From assembly GCA_021432605.1 (NCBI GenBank), contig MU271143.1, positions 1,497,277 to 1,561,276 of the forward strand: 64,000 nt of DNA. Direction: 5' to 3'. The position numbers and the translations under genes were made by a program. Of this stretch, positions 1 to 10,400 are shown in pieces. The stretch comes from Coniochaeta sp. PMI_546. Its lineage: Eukaryota; Ascomycota; Sordariomycetes; Coniochaetales; Coniochaetaceae. The notes under the pieces were generated by a model. The model had not been told where the DNA came from. It ran no database searches and was given only the letters and a program-made list of their open reading frames with translations. Numbering within the stretch: position 1 is the stretch's first letter; each line of letters begins with the position of its first letter.

Positions 1-1004
1 AGAAAACGCATGCCGTCCTGGCCTGTACTTCAAGCAACCGCCCCAAGGTTTTATCTCAATATCTATAAGACCTTCGTTGTATGTATTAGGCCTAGTACGA
101 GGACCCTATGCCTACTCACGATCTTGACTTGTCATCTTGTAGAAAGCTGAAGCTTGCATGTGGTCGAATACACACGATCACATCTTGCCCATGGAGATAA
201 TCAAGCAATCTCATAAAGACGGGTGACGGAGGAGTACGATTGATGTAATTGGAGTGAATGGAAGTATTAATGTGTCTGGCCTGTGGCTTGCGCGACCAGA
301 GTGCCAGCAGGAGAGGCATGTTGTGGAAGTGATGTCACGGGAGAGAGTGAAGTTTCGGTTGTTAAGAACGGGCGGAAGAGCAGACGGCCAACCCAGTGGA
401 CACGGTCGACTGCACGGCGCTTCATCTTGTCTGAGCAGATATGGAGACTCGCAAGGTCGGGAGAGGAACATAAAGTTGAGGTAGAAACCTACGCAGCGAA
501 TTCTTCTGGTTGCGGACCCAATGCCCGTGAAGTTCAGCAGTACTTCAGGACTAGCGCTCCCGACTTTCTGGGAAATTATCCAGCACCAACTCACCACAGT
601 TCTTTGAAGCTATTTCTTGACCACTGCTACCAGCTGCTAGTAACAGGATTCAAGCTGCTCAGCCATCCATTCAGCCATCCATTCACTACCAAGGGGCTAG
701 TCATCATCATTCCAGCACTTCCATTACCAAGAAATAGACGATCTTATCACTTTACCATCAGAGAGTCATTACGACCAACGCCATTTGGCAAAACAGGTGG
801 CAGCATCATCACCTCGGCGTGCCAAAGAGCCATCCAACGAGCAACCTCGTTGTACTGTACCATCTCGTACACATTACCACCCAGCCACGATAACCACTTG
901 CAACTTGCACCATCTACTAGGGAAACAGACAAACTGTGATCATATCCATCACTCTCTGCTCAAACATCTGCACCACATATCTCAATCCTCTCACCTTCTT
1001 CACC
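1..1004. other. gene-free upstream region
   Basis: No gene is supported here. The stretch becomes rich in CA/CT towards the start codon at 1005, as expected of a fungal promoter and 5' leader. A 12-bp unit (cagccatccatt) occurs twice in tandem at 660-683. A 218-codon open frame on the plus strand (283-939) has no recognisable motif and is probably chance. Confidence 0.5.
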
Positions 1005-2651
1005 ATGTCTTCACCGAACGCGAACAACACTCGACCCACCCATCCCGAGAACCCTAACCCATATCTCGGTGAGCACAAAACCCCACAAGTGGCAGACCCA
1101 CCATCATCCACCAATCACACCATCAAAGAGCGGATATCCGATGAACCCCAACCCCCACGCTCGAGCACAGAGCAGCATAACGGCACCACTCCAGCTACCA
1201 CGACCAAGAAGAGAAAGAGGACCTCTACCTTGAAGGAACAATTTCAGGAGGGACATAAGAGAAAACGTCTTGCAGATGAGGCCCCCAAGATCACCAAGAA
1301 GACTTGTCTGAAAAATCAGGCCAATGGTGCACATGCCGCTGATGTCCCCAACGAGGAGCCAGCCTCAAGCAAGCCCCCACGTCACAGCACGAACCACACC
1401 ACGGGATCCAAGCCTGCAAGCACCACGATATCGCGAGTCGCGAAAACTACACTCTCATTGACGGAACAACCCCCCGGGGGAGCTGAGGAGCAGACTATTG
1501 CCCGAAAAGCTAGCAAGTCCGTCGCTGAGCCCTCCCTGACCAACAAAATCAAAGTCACACCTGCACGCAACCTCACAAAAGGGAAGAGGAGTTTACCTGC
1601 GTCGGATGATGAACAGCTTCAGCGCGCGGTGAAGAAGAGACGTCTGACACCTAAATCCGCTAAGCTGCCTGAGACCAACCAAGTCAAGGACAAGCATGCC
1701 ACTGCCTATTTGGGGGCACAGTTGACCAAGCCGTTGCGCCGCCCAAGCACGGGCAATAACGTTGGACAAATCACAGCTCCAAAAGCCCTTCCAGTCGAAG
1801 AGCCGTTACAGTTTGCGACGGCGAGGGAACAGCGGCGTATAGCGCGAGAACAACTATTCGCGTTCGAGGCCCTCAAAGCCGCCAGCAAGGCCCAGGAGCA
1901 TGAACAGGTGAAGCCCACGCCAAGTGCCAACCAAAACAAGCGGGAAAATCATCATCCCAGGAGCGCCGATACGAAGCATCGAATCTGCTACAACACCAAA
2001 TCGGCAAACAGTCAAGTGGTGAAGAAGGAGCGGCAAAGCTCAAAGAAACAGCTCACCAACGGGGAAAAGAAGCATCGCCTTGACACCGAAGTCGATAAAC
2101 CAGCCAGAAAGCTTTCTGGAGGTTCTAATCAGGTCAAGGTCAGAACTGCAGATGCACCTTCCAAGACGAAGCAGAAACCAGCCCCACCAACGACACGCAC
2201 TAACCACGACCGCGGAAAATCTCCGGCAATTGATTCTGATCCCAATTGCAAGACCGATTTTGATTCTGATTCCGAAGTCGAGGACGAGTTGAGTCTGAGA
2301 GAAAAGAAACAACAGTTATTGGCAGCAAATAAGGAGAAACGGCTTGCAATCCAGGCTGCCAGGGCAGCAAAATCTCGGACTCCCCCATCTCCGCCACCTG
2401 CTTCTTCGGTCGCATCTTCGTCACGATCGACGTCTTCCGAATCACTCGAGCCATCACCGGCCACGACCGTCCGCGAGAGCATCACTGTGTCCCCATCGAC
2501 ACCTCCTGTCTCGACCGGACCTGATTTGCGGGCTCGCTCTAGCTCAAGCGAGACATTACAACATAGCAGTCGCGATCTTAAGAGCAGCTCTATCCACACA
2601 AGGAGACCTGAGTGCACAAAGGCAGCAATTCGAAGATTTATCAAAGACTGA
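1005..2651 (+). CDS. disordered basic protein of unknown function, probably nuclear
   Basis: Single-exon frame of 548 codons. The frame is open 23 codons further upstream, but the ATG at 1005 sits in a good context (CACCATGT) and begins a coherent low-complexity protein, so I chose it. The product is almost wholly disordered and rich in Ser, Thr, Pro, Lys, Arg and Gln. Several basic clusters resemble nuclear localisation signals (KKRKR near residue 68, HKRKR near 83, KKRR near 210). An acidic patch with DSDSEVEDE lies near residue 425, followed by a charged segment (LREKKQQLLAANKEKR) likely to form a helix. Serine-rich tracts close the C-terminus. I recognise no domain. Nuclear or chromatin association is inferred from composition only. 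It lies 109 bp upstream of the mL40 gene on the same strand, so the two probably have separate but tightly packed transcripts. Confidence 0.7.
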   Translation: MSSPNANNTRPTHPENPNPYLGEHKTPQVADPPSSTNHTIKERISDEPQPPRSSTEQHNGTTPATTTKKRKRTSTLKEQFQEGHKRKRLADEAPKITKKTCLKNQANGAHAADVPNEEPASSKPPRHSTNHTTGSKPASTTISRVAKTTLSLTEQPPGGAEEQTIARKASKSVAEPSLTNKIKVTPARNLTKGKRSLPASDDEQLQRAVKKRRLTPKSAKLPETNQVKDKHATAYLGAQLTKPLRRPSTGNNVGQITAPKALPVEEPLQFATAREQRRIAREQLFAFEALKAASKAQEHEQVKPTPSANQNKRENHHPRSADTKHRICYNTKSANSQVVKKERQSSKKQLTNGEKKHRLDTEVDKPARKLSGGSNQVKVRTADAPSKTKQKPAPPTTRTNHDRGKSPAIDSDPNCKTDFDSDSEVEDELSLREKKQQLLAANKEKRLAIQAARAAKSRTPPSPPPASSVASSSRSTSSESLEPSPATTVRESITVSPSTPPVSTGPDLRARSSSSETLQHSSRDLKSSSIHTRRPECTKAAIRRFIKD

Positions 2652-2760
2652 ACAACCAGTCTCTTACCACACCGTGTCGACGTCGGCACATACACCCTTC
2701 CACCTACCTCGATCAGCTACTCGACTTCTTCTCAAAGCGTTTTAACATCACCAAACCAAA

Positions 2761-3369
2761 ATGGCGTCTATCTTCAGCCTGCGCGCGCCGCTGCAGCGTT
2801 TCTCCCAGGCCTCGGCTTCCATCCGCTCCCTCTTCACACCACCATCACCATTCGCGACAAGCATACCATCTCCAGCTACCCGGACAACAGCAGCAGCAGC
2901 AGCAGCAGCATTCTCGACCACGACCCCGGTCTCTGCCCGCGCCCCTCCCAGACGCGACGGCAAGAACAAGTCCAAACAGCCACAACAAGACCCCAAGATC
3001 GTCAGCATGAAGAAGCACCTCTCCCTGCTCTCGCCGCGGCACATCCCGCCCCCGCTCCGCATGGCCCGCAACCGCCACCTGCGCCACTGGACCATCCACC
3101 GCGCCTGGCTGCTCTTCCGCCGCAAGCAGCGCGAGGCCCACGAGCGCGAGCTGATGCGCATGCACCAGGGCATGTCGCTCGCCTGCGAGGAGCTGAGGCT
3201 GACCGAGGGGCCCGGCACGAGGGAGGAAGGGTACCTGTACCGGGTCGCCATGGAGAAGAAGGGCGTATACGGGCACAATGGCGTCCCCATCGAGTATGCT
3301 AGGATGCAGACCGAGACGCCCGCCAGGGAGGCGTGGAATCACGGGTGGAAGAGGGCTACTACCCCTTGA
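2761..3369 (+). CDS. mrpl28: mitochondrial large-subunit ribosomal protein mL40 (MRPL28 family)
   Basis: A 202-aa single-exon protein starting at an ATG in good context (AAAATGG). The first ~60 residues are rich in Arg, Ser and Ala with almost no acidic residue, as expected of a mitochondrial targeting sequence. They include a run of seven alanines encoded by a pure GCA repeat. The rest fits the mL40 family: a basic core (PPPLRMARNRHLRHWTIHR), a charged helix (LFRRKQREAHERELMRMHQ), and a C-terminal segment YRVAMEKKGVYGHNGVP followed by TPAREAWNHGWKR, resembling fungal MRPL28. The product would be a structural component of the mitochondrial 54S subunit. Family assignment comes from remembered motifs, not an alignment. 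Confidence 0.8.
   Translation: MASIFSLRAPLQRFSQASASIRSLFTPPSPFATSIPSPATRTTAAAAAAAFSTTTPVSARAPPRRDGKNKSKQPQQDPKIVSMKKHLSLLSPRHIPPPLRMARNRHLRHWTIHRAWLLFRRKQREAHERELMRMHQGMSLACEELRLTEGPGTREEGYLYRVAMEKKGVYGHNGVPIEYARMQTETPAREAWNHGWKRATTP
2890..2910 (+). repeat. (GCA)7 trinucleotide repeat in the mL40 presequence
   Basis: Seven perfect GCA codons give a poly-alanine run inside the predicted targeting peptide. Length changes here would alter only the presequence. Confidence 0.95.
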
Positions 3370-4258
3370 AATTGTTTAAAATGTGCTTGTGTCTGTGTTT
3401 TCTCCATTGTGGAAAAAGGTCGCTCACGGAGATATTGTGGAGGACAGGCTCGAGATGTGGGATGGTCGTGTAAGACCAGGAGTCTGAGAGTGTCTTTGGA
3501 GTCGCCATTGAAGATGGTCCTCTAACTTGGGATTCACGGAGAAAGGATTCTGTGGAGGAGTAGTGTCAAAGAGGGTTGGTTTGTGGGAATTGCATGGCAT
3601 GCCAGGGAATCAACTCGGTCATCACGCTGATGTGTATAAAAAGTGTACATTATCTTAGAATCGGCCGACATCGAGGTCCGATAATCCAATGCACCTGCGA
3701 CCGACCATTGACCCAAGGAACTGCCTAGTATCAGTGCTTTTATTTCTTCTGATATGTGCCACCGTCAGTCAGTCTGCTCTCGCATGCTAGCTATGTCATT
3801 CTCACTGCCCATGGTTCCGACTGCAGATGGGCTCAATACTTCAAGAAACCGCTTCATTGGCATGAGCCTGGTCGCTCATATGTTTTGTACCCCAAAATTC
3901 CCTGAGAAAAAAGTCTATATCATATTAATACACTCATTTGTGTCGCTGTGTTGACCGAAGTCTGATATAAAGCCGGTATATAGCGGAGATACCTGACCAA
4001 GACTTGGGGCGATATCGTCAGTCTGTTGGCCTCGCGCTGGATGCCATTAGGCCGGAGGACGGTGACGGACAGAGAATGCCGCAATGATAGAGTGCTGGCC
4101 ATGTTCTCGAATCCAAGAATTCCATCCGTGCCGGCCATGCAAGCCCACTGCCTCCTGACCAGCGTAGCAGCCCTTTCCGGCCTGTTATGGGGAATTGCTC
4201 GCCTGTTTATCCAGGTTACCGAGTATCTTGCGTTCCGTCCTTCTTGCAGGCAGACGGT
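3370..4258. other. convergent intergenic region between mL40 and rho2
   Basis: The 3' ends of two converging genes face each other across 889 bp. I see only short open frames without recognisable motifs and no structured RNA or repeat. Confidence 0.5.
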
Positions 4259-5313
4259 TTAGAGAATGACGCAGCAGCCACCGTGCTCCCTCCTTTCAAA
4301 CGTCAATAGCGCAGCCCGCGTGGCGGCCTCAAAGACGTCGTCTACTCCCTCGCCGCTGAGACTGGAGCACTCGAGGTACTTGCGGGCGCCGATCTCGCGG
4401 GCTACGGCCTCGCCGTCGTGTTCCGTGACGAAGCGGAGCGACTTCTTGCGCATCTCGTCGATGGCCACAGGATCGCTGCGCAGGTCCTTCTTCAGCCCGA
4501 CCAGGATGATGGGCACGCCGGGGCACTTCTCCGTTGCTTCCTCGATCCACTAAGCACGGCAAAAGGCGGGTCAGAGTTGAGTCCATGTTTCTTGTGATAC
4601 ACAGTGGGTGGCTGCTGCTGCTATGAATGGGGAGGAATCCGGGCAGAGTGAGATTGCGTGGTGTCACAGCTGCGCACGAGGCCAAGACTTCGGCCGAATG
4701 GAGGGAAGCGGAGAGATGGCCAGGTCCCTGGAAAGGAAATGACGACGAACCTTGTGTTTCACGTTATCCAATGAATCCGGCGTGTCGACCGAGAACCCTA
4801 TTAATATGACGTGCGCTTTGGAGTATGCTAGCGGCCGTAACCGCTCGTAGTCTTCTTGCCCGGCTGTGTCCCATAGTGCGAGCTGCACTGATTTGCCGTC
4901 TACTCGGCAGTCTGTCACGTAGTTCTCGAAGACAGTCGGTATCTGAGCGTAGGGACGGAGTTAGAGACGAAAGTGGTTGGCAGAAGAAAAGGAAAAGGAA
5001 GGTCTAGTCCGTTGTTTGGTCTGGTCGACTTACATAGTGCTGTTAAGTAAGAAGTTAGCGACACAATCTTTAGGAGATGGCCAACAACGGAGCTGAACTT
5101 ACTGTCGGAAAGTAGCCAAGCGTGAAGACGCTCAGTAGACTGGTCTTTCCACACGCACCATCTCCAATTATAACGAGTTTTCTGGAGAGAGGGAAGTGTC
5201 AGCGGGACATTCCTACAGAACAGCAGGAAACGGGAGGGCGAGCACGGAGGCAGCTCGTACCTGCGAATGACATTTTCATTCTGTTGAGTAGATCTAGCAG
5301 CTTCCTCTGCCAT
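4259..5313 (-). CDS. rho2: Rho2-type small GTPase with a 6-nt micro-exon
   Basis: Five exons on the minus strand: 5261-5313, 5181-5103, 5039-5034, 4942-4751 and 4549-4259, giving 206 aa with every phase consistent. All introns are GT-AG. Motifs are the P-loop GDGACGKT (residues 24-31), switch [13 protein letters not shown] with Thr49, DTAGQ (71-75) and LKKD in place of the usual NKxD. The C-terminal CCVIL is a CaaX box ending in Leu, predicting geranylgeranylation next to a possible palmitoylation cysteine. The N-terminus [18 protein letters not shown] and the stretch [18 protein letters not shown] match fungal Rho2 rather than Rho1, Rho3 or Rho4. In fungi Rho2 is a plasma-membrane switch acting on wall-integrity signalling and alpha-glucan synthesis. 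The third exon is only CACTAT (His45-Tyr46) and supplies the switch I tyrosine. Confidence 0.93.
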
Positions 5314-7469
5314 GGCTCACAGATAGGCCGGCGCACGCCTGGCTCTAGCCTTGTCGTTGTGTGGCTCTCTCTCCGAGGTAATAGAATATGCCCAGCCAGT
5401 CAGGAGAAGGAGGTTGTCAGATCGCGGTCGGTTACCGTCCGTCAGGGCCTCTGCTAGGCAACAGTATATCAGGGAAGGCGATGAGGATAGGTGTAAATGC
5501 CAATTCAAAGGGTATTCTGTTGGAAGTATATCTAGCAGAGGATACACCGGCAGAAAAGCTGTGCCGCAGATTATACGAGGGGGAAAAGAAATAGTCGATT
5601 GTTTGGTGGACATTCACAAGGAGCTGAGTGAGGTACATGTACCTTGCGGTGCTTGTGCAATGACGGTGGAAGCGCTTACCTAACGCCGATCTTCCTGATG
5701 CCCAAAAGCAGACGATGCCCCACCGTTTGACGAAGGGTTCCTCACAACCTGGAAGCTGATTGACACTTTGGCGGGCTTATGACACGATATGCCAAGCTGG
5801 TATGGAGACAAAAGGAGACAGAAAAGGAGTTTTTGCTGTCATTTTGACAACTAAACGAGGCATTACTACTGTGTCGCGACGACCCGAGGAAGTACACCAC
5901 ACTTCCCTTCGATCCGGCCGCCATGCACGTCGTGTCGAGTCGTGACTGGCAGTGCTGCACAGGCCCTCTGAGGCTATGCTGTGCCGTAAAGCTGCTTCAG
6001 ACTCGTGGAGACGCCGCACGAAAAGCCCGAGGAAGACCGGGAGCTAGAACTCAGCAGAGATGACTGGCAAAGCCGTGGCTGAAGATTCAAGTTGGATCAC
6101 TGCAAGATAAAAGACCTATGACGGATCGTGTGGTCCAAGGATTTGATATCGCTCACTACTGCCACGCGCGCGACCTGGAGCACGATGCGAGGCAATATAA
6201 GGTACAGCACGCCCGTCTCAACAAGTACCTGTGCAGCTCTAAATCAGCAAGATTGCAGCTACCTGATCGTACCACGGTAGCTAGCAATTCATGCCACGTG
6301 CTTACCTCCTGGTATGTACTGTAGCAGTCCGGTGTATAGTATCTGATTCTACCTAAGGTATGTGGTGTGCATGGAGACCGCGCCAAACGTATGATCACAT
6401 AAAATGTTGGGGAGCAAATCATGAATAAGAACTACATACCTTACGTATTGAGCTCGGTTGTAACCGCCCCCGCGTCCACTGGCGCTTGTGGAAGTCTCTG
6501 TCGAGAAAAGAAGCATTGGATTCTGTAATTGAAGCATTGAATCGACTCCTCAAGGACGCGAGTAAGGCGTACGGCAATCAGCCATGGCCAAGTTAAGGTA
6601 AGGTAGCTGAAACATGCCAGTGCAAGTTTACAGACGAGTTTTGAGTGACTTGAAGTCGATGTTTCAGCTGCATCATCTTATCTACCTAGAATGGAAGGGA
6701 CCACCAGCACCAGCACCAGAGTCTCCACATTAGGTGAGGCTGAGCCACGTGACTGCGAGAAGGTAGCTCCGCTGTTGGGACTCAACTTCACTGGAGTGCG
6801 CCACCGCTTCTTCCGCCAATCGCGTTGCTCGTTCAGCCACAGTTGCGGTACGAAATACATGTCCAACGACGAAACTTCCGCTGCCCACCTGGATCGGAAC
6901 ACTGACTAGATTGGAGACACGCTCCAGAAACCACCAAGTTGCTTCTCGCCGCGAAGCAATCTTGATGCACATTGCTATATCAAATTACGACCATTCGTTT
7001 CCAAATTATTAACCGATCGTCTTGCTACCCCCCATCTAGGTCTGGACGACGCCACCGTCATACATCTGGTCACAATCAGCGACCGGCCTCATCCACGGCG
7101 GCTTCACCCCTCGTTTCGTCTTCTCGCAGCTCCCATCCCAGTGAGTCCGGCCCCCATATTTAAACCCTCTTCTCGACTCCTGCTGTTATAACGAGAGTCT
7201 TCAACACAGAGGTCCCCTCTATGGTATTACTCTTGTCGCCATTCTGTCTGCGTCGGAGCCCTCGCACTGCAGCTTCACCTTCCCGTCCCCTTGTCATCCC
7301 CGCTCATTACCCTGGTACTTCACTTTCGGTCACTTATCTTGCCTTTTCAAACTTCTAACACGACTTCCACCCCAATTTAGGACGCGCTTCCTCGGCTTGA
7401 GACTCAGGCCTACGTCGTTCCTACATGAGCTCACACCTGCCATAATAAGCAGGCCATACATCACTAGAA
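5314..7469. other. divergent promoter region rho2 / NST1
   Basis: This 2.2-kb gap separates two divergent genes. CACGTG E-box palindromes lie at 6295-6300 and 6746-6751. An aaggtaaggta motif, part of a dispersed family in this window, occurs near 6595-6605. The last 300 bp before NST1 are pyrimidine-rich, as in a long 5' leader. I find no supported gene. Confidence 0.5.
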
Positions 7470-10400
7470 ATGGGCAACCACCGACAGCAGCCGCCGGCAG
7501 GAGCAGCGCATCCACCTCCTGCTTCGCCCACGGCCAAGGCAACGTCCAAGTACACCAATAAGGATGGTTCAAAGTTCATCACCGTACCGAAAGCCAATAG
7601 CTCGACCACAGACTCCGCCCAGCCCTCTCCCTCGCTGGATCCGCCCGACAGCAAGACTGCCGCACAGTCCGAACAGGCCGGTCCAGGTTCTCCTGCTTCA
7701 GTACAACCGGTGAACCAGAAGAAGCAAAAGCGCCGCGAGAAGGAGAGAGCCAAGGCCCTAGCTAAGCAAGGACTCAATAAGCCCGATCCTCCGAGCCCGA
7801 CCGATTCCGCGGCTCCGAGCCATGACCGACGGTCCTTGGATGTCGAGCACGATTTCAGCGAGGCCGAAGACGAGCACGACCACCACCCTCCACAAGAGAA
7901 CGGAACCGGGACGGAGGAGCCCACGAAGTCTAAGAAGGCCAAGAAAAATAAGAAGAAGAAGGCTGCTGCCGCCAGTGTCGATGATACTCATAGCCATAAT
8001 GATTATCACGACCACCATGACCATCACGACCACATGCTCCATCACGAACGTAGCCATAACCACGCTCCACACCCTCCCCCCGCACATCGCGGGTCAGGCA
8101 TATCCAAGGAGAAGATCTGGAATACCAGCTCGCAAGAGGAACGCCAGCGGATCAAGGACTTCTGGCTTGGTCTGGGCGAGGACGAGCGAAAGTCACTCGT
8201 CAAGGTGGAGAAGGATGCCGTGCTGAAGAAGATGAAGGAGCAACAGAAGCATACCTGCAGTTGCACCGTCTGCGGTAGGAAGCGAACCGCCATCGAGGAA
8301 GAGCTGGAAGGTCTTTATGATGCATATTATGAGGAACTAGAGCAGTACGCACACCACCCAAATCAAAACGGCGAGGGACCTCCCATGATGGGATCTCCGA
8401 AGCGCTTTGGGAACAGGGTGGGGAGCTCGAGAGGGCCACCGTCCAACTACCCACATCAACCATCACATGGGCGAATAGTGGAACACGTTAGTGACGACGA
8501 GGATGACGAGGGCGAAGAGTACGAGAGCGAAGAGGAACCCGACGAGGACGACGGCTATGATGAAGACGAGCCTCCCGAGGTGAACAACCGCAACGACTAC
8601 GCCTCTGATTTCTTCGCCTTTGGCAACAGCCTGACCGTGCAGGGTAGGGATAGCCTTCCTATTCTTCCATCTTTTCTGCAGAGTTACCCTGCAAATGTTC
8701 ATGGCTCATCGTCTTTAGGCGGAATCCTGACTGTTGCCGACGACCTGCTGAAGAACGACGGCAGAAAGTTCATCGAAATGATGGAACAACTGGCCGAGCG
8801 ACGTATGGCACGCGAAGAGGACGCCAAAGAGGCATATTCACGCAACTATGGGCACACCAATGGCGGCGGCTACGGGCACAGCCATCTCCCACCAGAGGAA
8901 GAAGAGTATGAAGAGGATGACGAAGAGTTCGAGGAAGACGACGAAGAAGAATATGATTCTCAGGAAGAAGAGGTACCAGATCTCGCAAAACGAAATATTG
9001 TGGATGAGTCCTCGACTAACATTGCCCACCAGCAGGATGCGATGACTGAAGAGCAACGGATGGAAGAAGGGCGCAGGATGTTCCAGATCTTCGCAGCCAG
9101 GATGTTTGAGCAGAGGGTCCTAACGGCCTACCGCGAAAAGGTTGCCAAGGAGCGCCAGCAAAAGCTTATCGAAGAGCTTGAAGTCGAGGAAAGGACCAAG
9201 GATCAACGCAAAGCGAAAAAGGCCAAGGAAGCGCAGAAGCGCAAAGACAAGGCTGCGAAGAAGAAGGAAGCTCTTGCAGAGGAAAAGGCACGCAAGGAGG
9301 CTGAGAAAGCGGCCGAAGAAGAGGCTCGTCGGGCGGAAGAGGCGCGGAAGGCCGAAGAACAACGGCAGAAGGCCGAAGAGAAGCGGAAGAAGAAGGAGGC
9401 CCAGAGGAAGGCGGAGGAGGAAGAACGGTTGCGCAAGGAAGCAGAACGCCAACGGCAGAAGGAGAAGCAGGCCGAGCAGGAACGCAAAGCGCGCGAGGCC
9501 AAGGAGAAGGAGAAGAAGGCCAAGGAAGAGGCCGCACGGCAAAAAGAGAAGGAGGCCAAGGAACGAAAGGAGCTTGAGATGCGGGAGCGCAAGGAACAGC
9601 AGGAGCGCGAGAAGAAGGAACGGGAAGCCAAGAACCAAGCGGACCGTGAGGCAAAGGAGAAGCTGGCCCAGGCACAGCAGAAGGCGCTCCAAAATGCCCC
9701 AAAGCAGGCTGACCCTGCTGTCCACAAGCCGAATGCTGCTCTGCCAACAGCCACGCCGATCACGTTGGTGAAGCGTCCAGCGCAGCATACGATACCCACC
9801 GCAGTACCAGCATTACCACAGCAGCCGGCTACCTCGACTCCAGCAGTGGCATCCCCTCAAATCGCCATTGCGACTCCAGCTATACCTAAGGCGCCGCTCA
9901 ATATGCGCAATCGACAGCCGTCTCAGCAAGAGAGCACTTCTGGTAGTTCTCAGGCTGCATCGCAGTCCGAGTCCAACCTCAGCCAGGCTCCTTCACCTCA
10001 TCCACTGACTCCTTCACATACGAGCCCTGGTCCCCTCGGTCCTGCCAGCAAGATGGGAGCGCAGCACCCATCACAAGGGGCGTCGCCTATGAATATTCCG
10101 ACCAAGACGACCACGGCTCCGCATTTTGGCGGCTTCAGCTCGTCGCCCATGATGTCCTTTGGCCAAGCACCTCCAGGTATGCATCCGATACCGCCTCCTG
10201 GATTCGGGTCACCTATGCATCAGAATCCTGCTTTCGCACCTAACCCGTTCGCGCCGTTTGGCAGCCCTGGCATGGTCGGACTGCCTGGCGGCATCAGTCG
10301 CCCGATTGCTGGACGACCTTTTGCACATCCCACTCCCCCCCCAGGCTTCAACAATCAGGCACTTGATTCGCAGTTCTCCGGGATGGGCCAAGGATTTCAG

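Noticed and set aside
283-939. 218-codon plus-strand open frame before the first gene
   Set aside because: No domain, compositionally like promoter DNA, and no good start context.
9120-9799. Long antisense frames (about 200 codons) within NST1
   Set aside because: Shadows of the repetitive Lys/Glu/Arg-coding region on the other strand.
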